DNA from: Chthoniobacter flavus
Lineage (GTDB): Bacteria; Verrucomicrobiota; Verrucomicrobiia; Chthoniobacterales; DYNR01
Length of the DNA: 5,795 nucleotides
Direction: 5' to 3'
Assembly: GCA_020720945.1 (NCBI GenBank)
Contig: DYNR01000154.1
Span: forward strand, 1-5,795
Positions 1 through 5,740 of the stretch are shown here, piece by piece. The translations under genes were made by a program, and so were the position numbers. Positions within the stretch are counted from its first letter, which is position 1. Each line of letters starts with the position of its first letter. Under the pieces are notes generated by a model. It was given only the letters and a program-made list of their open reading frames with translations, had not been told where the DNA came from and ran no database searches.

Positions 1-8
1 TTGCGAAG

Positions 9-115
9 AAACGGCAGTTCGCCTTTGCGCAACGGGTCGCAAAGTTTCAGCCCGCAATCCATCTTTCTCAACCAAAAGCGCTTGCAGTCACAATTACCAG
101 CCTGACCCCGTTCCC
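9..115 (-). repeat. Dispersed intergenic repeat, copy A (inverted relative to copy B)
   Basis: Read on the minus strand, this stretch begins GGGAACGGGGTCAGG at 115-101 and matches copy B at 31 of the first 32 positions. A second conserved block, 16-36, is identical over 21 bp to 5502-5522 on the opposite strand. The middle is diverged, with small indels. Copy A contains a perfect 7-bp stem, CTTTGCG at 23-29 with CGCAAAG at 38-44, enclosing the palindrome TTGCGCAA (25-32). No coding potential is seen. Repeats with GGGGTCAG-type ends are, as I recall, often linked to Y1/REP-associated transposases, but no transposase is present here. The repeat may continue past the left edge of the window. Confidence 0.85.
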
Positions 116-358
116 AAAAGACCTAGGGGTATTCCTTGGTTTTTTCCAAACCCTTTCGCTCCAATGCCTTACAGAGCTTCTTTGCATTTATCTCACGGAT
201 TCAGGTGAAAGATTATTTTAGGATATCGTCCACCTGCGAGCGGCAGATTTTCATAAAAAGCCTGCATTTGAATCTGCGACGCTCTACTGGCCTAGAAAGC
301 CCTTAATGTGAGGTCTGGATATGTACGGAGCCATTGATTTGCGGCGTCTACCTTTTCC

Positions 359-386
359 TTGATTATCAATGACTTACAATTAAAAT
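359..386 (+). promoter_or_regulatory. Possible sigma-70-like promoter for the four-gene group
   Basis: TTGATT at 359-364 and TAAAAT at 381-386 are separated by 16 bp and lie in AT-rich DNA. Transcription would begin near 393, leaving an untranslated leader of about 180 nt that includes the stem-loop at 497-525. Such hexamers are common in AT-rich sequence and the promoter consensus of this organism is unknown, so this is only a candidate. Confidence 0.25.
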
Positions 387-496
387 CCTATGGGATGGCT
401 GTGTAATCAGATCAATCTCTGGCCCGCCGATTTCTCGACCTTGAATGGACATGGGAATTGCCATATTTCAAACATAATGCCTCCCGAAAAGTGAGT

Positions 497-525
497 CCAG
501 CGAAAAATAAAATTTTTTTCGCTGG
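497..525 (+). promoter_or_regulatory. Perfect 11-bp stem-loop upstream of the STAS gene
   Basis: CCAGCGAAAAA (497-507) pairs exactly with TTTTTCGCTGG (515-525) across a 7-base loop. It ends 50 bp before the STAS start codon. The GC pairs are at the base and the A/T tract is near the loop, which is the reverse of an intrinsic terminator; no T-run follows the stem on either strand. It could be an operator-like palindrome, a leader hairpin affecting expression, or a cruciform. The structure is certain; the function is unknown. Confidence 0.5.
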
Positions 526-575
526 CTTTATGATCGATTTCCCTGTAGCCCTACCTGAGCAGTTACGTCGTTGTC

Positions 576-929
576 ATGAATATTATAGAATCCGAGGAAA
601 CAGAGCAGAGCGGGGTTTGGGTATTGAGCCTTTCGGGCAGGCTCGATCCCGTGGGCGGACCCGAGCTCGAAAAGTTTTGTTCGACCCGCATGTCGCGAGA
701 AAAACCGTTTCTCATTTTGGACATGGCGGGGGTCAACTACATCAGCAGCGCGGGACTCCGCTCGATCCTCTCGCTGGTAAAATTGCTCGAAGGGTTCGGC
801 GGCAACATGACGCTGTGCGCTTTGCAGCCCACGGCCGCAAAGGTGATCGGCTACGCGTGTTTTGATGGGTTTTTGAAAATCTTTGCGACGAAGCAGGAAG
901 CGCTCGCCAGTTTTTCTGCGGTTTCGTAG
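576..929 (+). CDS. STAS-domain anti-sigma factor antagonist (SpoIIAA/RsbV-like)
   Basis: A 117-residue single-domain cytoplasmic protein, the usual length for this family. The N-terminal strand leads to SGRLD (20-24), the family's 'GrlD' turn. LILDMAGVNYISSAGLRS follows, with Ser57-Ser58 at the position of the phosphorylated loop. In the partner-switching mechanism, the unphosphorylated STAS protein binds an RsbW-type kinase, and phosphorylation of this serine releases it. In SpoIIAA the loop reads DSSG with the second serine phosphorylated; here ISSAG places alanine at that position, so Ser58 is the likely acceptor, as in other ISSAGLR proteins. No clear Shine-Dalgarno sequence precedes the ATG at 576. 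The start is supported by the protein alignment and by the lack of a better upstream codon. The neighbouring sensor carries both the cognate kinase-like and phosphatase domains. Family assignment is firm; the regulated target is unknown. Confidence 0.93.
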   Translation: MNIIESEETEQSGVWVLSLSGRLDPVGGPELEKFCSTRMSREKPFLILDMAGVNYISSAGLRSILSLVKLLEGFGGNMTLCALQPTAAKVIGYACFDGFLKIFATKQEALASFSAVS

Positions 930-986
930 GGCGATTTTGCGCGATTGCCAGAGTGTGCCAGCATTATTTTTAACCGTGGGAATTTT

Positions 987-3377
987 ATGATGTCTCGCTG
1001 GAAAATACGGTTTCGCTTGCAAGTCTGGACCGTGATCGGCGCGGCGGCCGTGCTTCTCGCTGTCGTGGGTTGGGGCTACTACTCGGCGAGAGAAGCGGCG
1101 ATCCGCGAGACTCGCGAGCGAGCGCTATTTGTGGCGGAAAGCGCCTCGGCTATGCTGGATGGTTCCCTGCTGCAGATTTCGGGGTTCATCGAGGGGGTGG
1201 CGGATTCCCTTGCCGGGATCGGCTTGTCGATTTCTCTCGAACAACTTCGCTCGATGCAGAAGCAAATGGTCGTGAAAAATCCGGAAGTTTTTGGTGTCTG
1301 CCTCGCTTTGATGCCGGAGGAAGCCTTGCCGGCGGGTTGGACGGGGCGTGCGCCTTACACCTTCCGGGAAGCGGATGGGAAAATCGGGTTTTGCGACCTC
1401 TCCGACGGAGGGACCGACTACACAAAGGAGGATTGGTTTCGCCTCGTGCAAGAGCGTGGAGAAGCGGTTTGGACGCGCCCATTGTGGTGGGAGGGAGTCC
1501 TCATGGTGACCTACTCGCACCCGATCTGGGTTGGCGAGCAGGGAGCCAAACGGCTGGCTGGCGTGGCGACTTGCGACCTCACGCTCGATTGGCTGCAAGT
1601 GCGACTCGAGGCGTTGCCGACGGGAGCCGACGGCTATGCGGTGCTCATGGACCGGACGGGGCTTTTCGTGTCTCACCCCAATCGGGAACTCGTGCTGCAC
1701 AAGACGATATTCGATGTCGCGGAGGAGCGGGGCACGCCGTATCTGGAGGAGATCGGGCGCAGGATGGTCGCCGGAGAGAAGGGAATCGAGGAGCACACCG
1801 GCTATGCTACCGCCCGCCCGGCGTGGGTCGCTTACCTCCCGCTTACATCCACAAATTGGATTTTTGCGGCGGTTGTTTCGCGCGATGGCTTGCGCCAAAA
1901 ATTGGACCGCCTCTTCTGCGATCAATTGCTTTTGGGGAGTTTGGGCTTGGTCGCGCTCGCGACCATGCTGGCATTCATCGCCCGCAGCATCACCTTTCCC
2001 ATCGAGAAACTTTGCGCGGCCTCCGCCGATCTCGCAGCGGGCAACTTGGAAACCCGGGTGCCCGCACAGCAAGGAGGAGATGAAATCTCGGAGCTGGCGC
2101 GCTGCATGGAGGTGATGCGCTCGGAAATCCTGCGCCAGATGAACGACCTCGCCGAATCTACGGCTTCCCGCGAACGGATGATGAGCGAATTGCGCATCGC
2201 CCACGACATCCAAATGAGCCTCGTGCCCGCGAAGTTCGATCCCTTGCCGCAATTTCCCCGCCTCGATCTCTTCGCCGCGCTCCGTCCCGCCCGCCAAGTT
2301 GGCGGCGACTTTTACGATTATTTCCTCACGCCCTCGGGCGAGTTGGTCGTACTCGTCGCGGATGTTTCGGACAAGGGGGTCGGCGCGGCGCTTTACATGG
2401 CTGCCGCCCGCAGCCTGCTGCGCTCGTTCTTCCGCGCAGAAACGCACCGCGAGGCGCAGGCCGTGCTCAAGAAAATCAACGAGGAGCTGGCTCCCAACAA
2501 CCCGAAATCGATGTTCGTGACATTGTTCTGCGGCGTGCTCGACCTCGACCAGCGCACCTTCCGCTTCTCGAATGCTGGGCATAACCCGCCTCTCCTGCTG
2601 TCGCCAGACGGCACGCCGGAATGGATCGAAGAAGCCCGTAGCGCCCCCGTCGGGATGTTCCCCACGACTCGCTACGGCAGCTCCGAACGCGTGTTTGTCG
2701 GCGGGGAGTACTTGGTTCTCTACACGGATGGGATCACGGAAGCGGAGGACAAACAGAGCGAATTTTTTGGGGAGGACGCGCTCGAAAAGGTCGTCCGCGA
2801 GGCCGCCGCGCAGGGCGCGAGCTGCGAGGAAATGGTGGCGGCGATCTTGGTTGCCGTCGAGAATTTTACTCGAGAAGCACCGGTATCCGACGACCAAACT
2901 TTGCTTGTCATGAAAATCTCCGCACCCCCTGCCCCTGCGGAAAAGGCTTCTATGGAGCTGGTTTGGGAAGCGGAATTCGCCAAATCGCCACCGCAAGTGG
3001 AAGCGGCTCTGGACGAACTCGAAGAGGCTCTCGGTGCCAGGGGAGCGGGCGGGGAGACGATTTACATGACGCGCCTCGCGCTGGAAGAACTCGGCACAAA
3101 CGCCTGCAAAGCCGACCTCTCCGGCGAGGGCACGATCCGCGTGCGAGTTTTCCTCGGCGCGGATGCGAGGATCGAAATCCACGACGACGGTGCCGCATTT
3201 GACCCGCTCGTCGATGCGCCGTCGCCCGACCTCGATGCTCCTCTGGCCGACCGGCGCGTGGGCGGCGTGGGATTGCACCTTTTGCGTTCGCTCGCGGTGG
3301 AGTTCGACTACCGGCGACGCGACGGATGGAATTGCACCTCGCTGACATTCCGGGAAGGGGAAGGAGGCCGCGCATGA
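987..3377 (+). CDS. Membrane sensor with SpoIIE/PP2C phosphatase fused to RsbW-like kinase domain
   Basis: A 796-residue multidomain protein. TM1 is about 11-32. A periplasmic dCache-like sensor follows (about 33-305, with DYTKEDWF at 144-151 and a GYAVLMDRTG segment typical of these sensors). TM2 is 314-332, HAMP about 333-385, then a linker with the AHDIQMSLVP motif (405-414). The SpoIIE/PP2C domain (about 415-645) keeps metal-binding acidic positions: GGD (D441), ADVSDKG (D459), NAGHN (529-533), YTDGITE (D581) and DDQT (D635, D636). The C-terminal RsbW/HATPase_c_2 domain (about 653-790) has an N-box LALEELGTNAC (E700/E701, N705), HDDG (D733, D734) and GGVGLHLL (759-766). Both enzymatic domains look intact. 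It probably senses an extracytoplasmic signal and sets the phosphorylation state of the STAS protein encoded 57 bp upstream. The same frame is open to a TTG at 945, but ATG 987 or 990, preceded by GGGA (978-981) and followed directly by a short basic stretch and TM1, is the better start. Confidence 0.92.
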   Translation: MMSRWKIRFRLQVWTVIGAAAVLLAVVGWGYYSAREAAIRETRERALFVAESASAMLDGSLLQISGFIEGVADSLAGIGLSISLEQLRSMQKQMVVKNPEVFGVCLALMPEEALPAGWTGRAPYTFREADGKIGFCDLSDGGTDYTKEDWFRLVQERGEAVWTRPLWWEGVLMVTYSHPIWVGEQGAKRLAGVATCDLTLDWLQVRLEALPTGADGYAVLMDRTGLFVSHPNRELVLHKTIFDVAEERGTPYLEEIGRRMVAGEKGIEEHTGYATARPAWVAYLPLTSTNWIFAAVVSRDGLRQKLDRLFCDQLLLGSLGLVALATMLAFIARSITFPIEKLCAASADLAAGNLETRVPAQQGGDEISELARCMEVMRSEILRQMNDLAESTASRERMMSELRIAHDIQMSLVPAKFDPLPQFPRLDLFAALRPARQVGGDFYDYFLTPSGELVVLVADVSDKGVGAALYMAAARSLLRSFFRAETHREAQAVLKKINEELAPNNPKSMFVTLFCGVLDLDQRTFRFSNAGHNPPLLLSPDGTPEWIEEARSAPVGMFPTTRYGSSERVFVGGEYLVLYTDGITEAEDKQSEFFGEDALEKVVREAAAQGASCEEMVAAILVAVENFTREAPVSDDQTLLVMKISAPPAPAEKASMELVWEAEFAKSPPQVEAALDELEEALGARGAGGETIYMTRLALEELGTNACKADLSGEGTIRVRVFLGADARIEIHDDGAAFDPLVDAPSPDLDAPLADRRVGGVGLHLLRSLAVEFDYRRRDGWNCTSLTFREGEGGRA
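3352..3367 (+). promoter_or_regulatory. Strong ribosome binding site fixing the start of the CDF-like gene
   Basis: A purine run ending in AAGGAGG (3361-3367) lies 6 nt before the ATG at 3374, inside the last codons of the sensor gene. It decides the start: the earlier in-frame ATG at 3326 would add 16 residues of arginine-rich sequence encoded by the overlap and has no comparable site. With the ATGA stop/start overlap at 3374-3377, it indicates translational coupling with the possibility of independent initiation. Confidence 0.8.
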
Positions 3378-4294
3378 AGGACACGAACGAACGAGCCGAG
3401 CTATTGCGGGCGCAGGAGCACTCGATGCGCCTTGTCGTGAGCCTCACCATGATCAGCCTCATCCCGTTTATTTTGGTCGCAAATTTTTCCGGTTCTATGC
3501 TTCTGTGGACTGACGCGATGGACTATGTGCGCGCGCTGATCGTCAATTTTTTTGCGTGGCGGATTTTGCGCGGGGTCAGCCGAGGAAGCTTGCTTGGCTT
3601 TGACTACGGGACGGATAAAGTGCAATCCTTGGTGGGCATTGGCGGTTCGATTTTCTACCTCGTGCTGCTTGTATTGTTGGGGGCGGGGTGCGGCTACCGC
3701 CTGCTTCATCCCGTGGAGCTTGAGGCCGGAGTTTCCCTCATCGGGGTCGGGCTCCAGTTCCTGTCGATGAGCGGCGATGTGTTCTTTTGGATAAAAAACA
3801 AGCGTCTCTCGCAAAAGCTGTTTTCGCCGGTCCTCGAGATGCAGTGGCGCACGGAGCGGGCATCCGCGTTGATCACCTTCGCGATGGCGAGCGGGTTGCT
3901 CCTCTCGGTTCTCCTGCGGGAGTACTCGTGGGCGACCTTTATCGACCCGGCCGTCGCCTTGGTTTTCATCACCTACGGCGCCATTTCTTTTTTGCCATCG
4001 ATAGCCCGAGACTTGGAATCGCTCACCGACAAAACGCTGAAAGAGGAATTGCAGCTCCGCATCGACCGCCGGCTGGCGGAAAACTTTCGCGGGTATTCGG
4101 GGTTCCACGGGGTTCGTTCCCGGTGCGCAGGCGGACGGGTTTTCATCGAAATCGGGCTGAGTTTCCCGCTGGAGCTGCCCGTCGGCGAAGCGATGAAAAC
4201 CGTGGCCGCGCTCGAAAAAGGGATCTCCTCGGACATCCCGGGCAGCGAAGTCTCTGTCACATTGTGCGACCCGATGGCATCGATCGAACACTGA
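3374..4294 (+). CDS. Cation diffusion facilitator (CDF)-like membrane protein with atypical metal site
   Basis: A 306-residue protein close to the usual CDF length. It has about six hydrophobic segments (roughly 19-37, 43-65, 83-103, 116-137, 162-180, 188-206) and a C-terminal cytoplasmic domain (about 215-300). The N-terminal half aligns by eye to CDF proteins: FSGSMLLWTDAMDYV matches the TM2 'SLALLADAxHSxxD' region, and GFDYGTDKVQSL matches the 'FGYGRAEALAGL' loop. The GFHGVRSRCAGGRVFIEI segment matches the ferredoxin-like C-terminal domain. The transport-site ligands differ from YiiP: TM2 DxxxD becomes D50-x3-A54, and TM5 HxxxD becomes Q157-x3-E161. The usual histidines of the C-terminal domain are also largely missing. 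CDF proteins normally export zinc, iron or manganese by proton antiport; here the substrate, and even transport, is uncertain. The start overlaps the sensor's stop, so the two are probably made together. Confidence 0.8.
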   Translation: MKDTNERAELLRAQEHSMRLVVSLTMISLIPFILVANFSGSMLLWTDAMDYVRALIVNFFAWRILRGVSRGSLLGFDYGTDKVQSLVGIGGSIFYLVLLVLLGAGCGYRLLHPVELEAGVSLIGVGLQFLSMSGDVFFWIKNKRLSQKLFSPVLEMQWRTERASALITFAMASGLLLSVLLREYSWATFIDPAVALVFITYGAISFLPSIARDLESLTDKTLKEELQLRIDRRLAENFRGYSGFHGVRSRCAGGRVFIEIGLSFPLELPVGEAMKTVAALEKGISSDIPGSEVSVTLCDPMASIEH

Positions 4295-4313
4295 AAGAAA
4301 CAAAGAACGCTCT

Positions 4314-5390
4314 ATGAACATCCGCAAAATCGAAACCGACGAACCCGCATTCGAGCAATTCCTCGCGCTCCCGCAGCGCATCTACCGCGACGACCCGCAC
4401 CACCGCGTCCGCCCGCCCGAGGAGACGCGCGTTCTGCTAGACACGCGGACCAACCCTTGCTGGAAACACGCTCGCCGCGCCTTGTTTCTCCTCGAACGCG
4501 ACGGGGAAGTCATCGGCAGGATCGCCGCCATCCAAGACAAGGAGATCGACCGTCAGCACCACAAAAGCGAGGGCTTCTTCGGCTTTTTCGAGTGCATCGA
4601 CGATGCGGTCGCTGCCAGGGAGCTAACCGACGCGGCATCGCGCTGGCTCGTCGAGCACGGCGGCGGTGCAGCCATGCGAGGGCCGTGCACTCCGCTGCCC
4701 GACTTCTACAATTTCGGGATTCTCGTCGAGGGCTTCCACGAGCGCCAAGTGACCGGCGAGGCGTTCAACCCCGAGTACTATCCGGCGCTGATCGAAGGGT
4801 GCGGTTTCCAGAAAGAAGACGACCATTATTGCTTTCGGAACGAGCTCGAGGGCAATACGGTTTTTGAAAAAATGATGCAGCGGCTCGATCATGTGCTAGA
4901 AAAGCACGGGCACGGAGCGACCCTCCGCCCCTTCGATGTGACCAACTTCGACCGCGACGCGGCCATCGTCTGCGAAGTCATCAACCGCTCCTTCGAGAGC
5001 GAATCCTTTTATTCGATGGTCGATGTTGAGACGGAAGGTTTCATGCTCCGAAATACCGCCCCTCTCGACGAGATGCATTGGTTCAGGATCATGGAAGAAA
5101 ACGGGCACACGGTCGGGGTCAACCTGTCGGCACCGAACGACGACGACCTCCTTTTTGGGGAACCCATCTCTGGGATACGGGTGGAAAACTTTGGGGTCTT
5201 GCCGGAATACCAGCGTTCCTTTGCCGCATCGAGTTTGTATTATGACGCGTGGGATCAAATCCGTCGCGCCGGGTACAAAAATGTGTACATTTCCTATGTG
5301 TATGAGGGGAACGCTCCCATGCTAAAAATGGCGACCTCCATGGGCTGCCGCCGCACCAAAACGCACCGGATTTACTGCAAGCGGCTGTAG
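4314..5390 (+). CDS. YghO-like protein with GNAT acetyltransferase fold
   Basis: A 358-residue soluble protein of the family I recognise as resembling E. coli YghO. Family hallmarks are FLALPQRIYRDDPHHRVRP near the N-terminus, LLERDGEVIGRIAAIQD, GFFGFFE (87-93), MRGPCTPLPDFYNFGILVEGF, and FNPEYYPALIEGCGF. The C-terminal region has the GNAT layout: GVLPEYQ (294-300), then GYKNVYISYVYEGNAPMLKMATSMGC with N333 and a final HRIYCKRL. The acetyl-CoA pyrophosphate loop, normally Q/R-x-x-G-x-G/A, here reads Q300-R-S-F-A-A, lacking both glycines, so acetyltransferase activity is doubtful. No substrate can be named; the family's function is not established to my knowledge. It begins 19 bp after the CDF-like gene with only a weak AAAGAA stretch upstream, so it is probably read from the same transcript. 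No intrinsic terminator is seen after the TAG at 5390. Confidence 0.8.
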   Translation: MNIRKIETDEPAFEQFLALPQRIYRDDPHHRVRPPEETRVLLDTRTNPCWKHARRALFLLERDGEVIGRIAAIQDKEIDRQHHKSEGFFGFFECIDDAVAARELTDAASRWLVEHGGGAAMRGPCTPLPDFYNFGILVEGFHERQVTGEAFNPEYYPALIEGCGFQKEDDHYCFRNELEGNTVFEKMMQRLDHVLEKHGHGATLRPFDVTNFDRDAAIVCEVINRSFESESFYSMVDVETEGFMLRNTAPLDEMHWFRIMEENGHTVGVNLSAPNDDDLLFGEPISGIRVENFGVLPEYQRSFAASSLYYDAWDQIRRAGYKNVYISYVYEGNAPMLKMATSMGCRRTKTHRIYCKRL

Positions 5391-5420
5391 GGAGGATCCT
5401 TGGCGATAAATGCTTGTCTT

Positions 5421-5530
5421 GGGAACGGGGTCAGGGTGGTAATTGTGACTGCGGGCACTTCTTGGGTTGATGGAGATGGATCGCTCGCAGAAACTCTGTT
5501 GCCCGTTGCGCAAAGGCGAACTCCCGCTTT
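5421..5530 (+). repeat. Dispersed intergenic repeat, copy B
   Basis: This copy starts 30 bp after the last gene with GGGAACGGGGTCAGG. It is inverted relative to copy A (31 of 32 identical at the inner end, and 21 identical at 5502-5522). The first 55 bp are identical to copy C in direct orientation. The palindrome TTGCGCAA is kept at 5506-5513, but the 7-bp stem seen in A is not perfect here. Together A and B form an inverted pair enclosing about 5.3 kb (116-5420), which includes all four genes. No coding potential is seen. Confidence 0.85.
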
Positions 5531-5586
5531 TGATCAAAAGAGGCAACCTCTTGCACACGAACTGCACGAAAACCGATAAAAATTAC

Positions 5587-5730
5587 AACCGCTGAAAAAC
5601 GCTGAATCTACGCTTAAAAAATAAAGAGGTTGGGGATGGTGTGCGCATCGACTGGGGAATTTTCCTTCCGCATGGAAACGCATCCATCCCCTTTCCCCTT
5701 TCAGCGCAGATTCAGCGTCATTAAGCGGTT
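5587..5730 (+). repeat. Long imperfect inverted repeat / hairpin with CAGCG-type arms
   Basis: The 29-base arm at 5587-5615 pairs with 5702-5730 at 24 of 29 positions. It includes GCTGAATCT...CGCT against AGCG.AGATTCAGC, bounded by AACCGC and GCGGTT. Nested inside, GGGGATGG (5632-5639) pairs perfectly with CCATCCCC (5684-5691), leaving a loop of about 44 nt. The folded unit spans about 144 nt between repeat copies B and C. No reading frame of interest occupies it. It may be a MITE-like or REP-like element, a structured RNA, or a recombination substrate; the sequence alone does not decide. Confidence 0.65.
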
Positions 5731-5740
5731 TCTCTCCTCG

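Larger units (their letters stand above)
116..575. other. Non-coding, AT-richer leader region upstream of the gene group
   Basis: About 460 bp without a credible gene; the base composition is visibly lower in G+C than the coding DNA that follows. It holds a possible promoter (359-386), a near-palindrome ATGGGAATTGCCAT (451-464, 12 of 14 positions self-complementary) and a strong stem-loop (497-525). There are also three weak inverted repeats of 6-7 bp: CAGGTG/CACCTG at 202-207/231-236, GCAGATT/AATCTGC at 243-249/271-277 and CATTGAT/ATCAATG at 332-338/365-371. These are short enough to arise by chance. I see no tRNA and no recognisable riboswitch. A plus-strand reading frame opening at 458 runs through the STAS gene in another frame and does not look like a protein. 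Confidence 0.6.

Noticed and set aside
202..371. Three 6-7 bp inverted repeats as a structured leader RNA
   Set aside because: With arm separations of about 20-26 bases, matches of this length are expected by chance in a region this size, and no known riboswitch motif is visible.
497..525. Reading the stem-loop as an intrinsic terminator
   Set aside because: The T-run is inside the stem near the loop rather than after it, and there is no upstream gene in the window to terminate.
458..865. Plus-strand open frame starting in the leader and overlapping the STAS gene
   Set aside because: The Arg/Gly-rich translation overlaps a clear STAS domain in another frame and has no ribosome site.
943..962. 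TGCCAGAGTGTGCCAG direct repeat, resembling a sigma-54 promoter (TGGCAC...GC) on the minus strand
   Set aside because: The GC element is at the wrong spacing for the -12 position, and the orientation points away from the genes it would need to serve.
945..986. In-frame TTG at 945 that would lengthen the sensor by 14 residues
   Set aside because: The added residues do not resemble a signal peptide or membrane leader. ATG 987/990 has GGGA at a suitable distance and is followed directly by a short basic stretch and TM1.
1125..3278. Long open frame on the minus strand (about 717 codons) opposite the sensor gene
   Set aside because: Its translation is rich in Arg, His and Gly with no domain or membrane pattern. 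This is the usual shadow of a GC-rich gene; the plus-strand protein explains the region fully.
3326..3373. Earlier ATG at 3326 for the CDF-like protein
   Set aside because: It would give a long overlap with the sensor gene and an arginine-rich extension, while ATG 3374 has an excellent AAGGAGG site and a stop/start overlap.
3401..4381. Minus-strand open frame opposite the CDF-like gene
   Set aside because: Same reason: low-complexity charged translation with no recognisable motif, antisense to a clear membrane protein.
5587..5730. Integron attC site
   Set aside because: The hairpin ends do not show the expected RYYYAAC/GTTRRRY core pair, and the gene group is too large and operon-like for a gene cassette.
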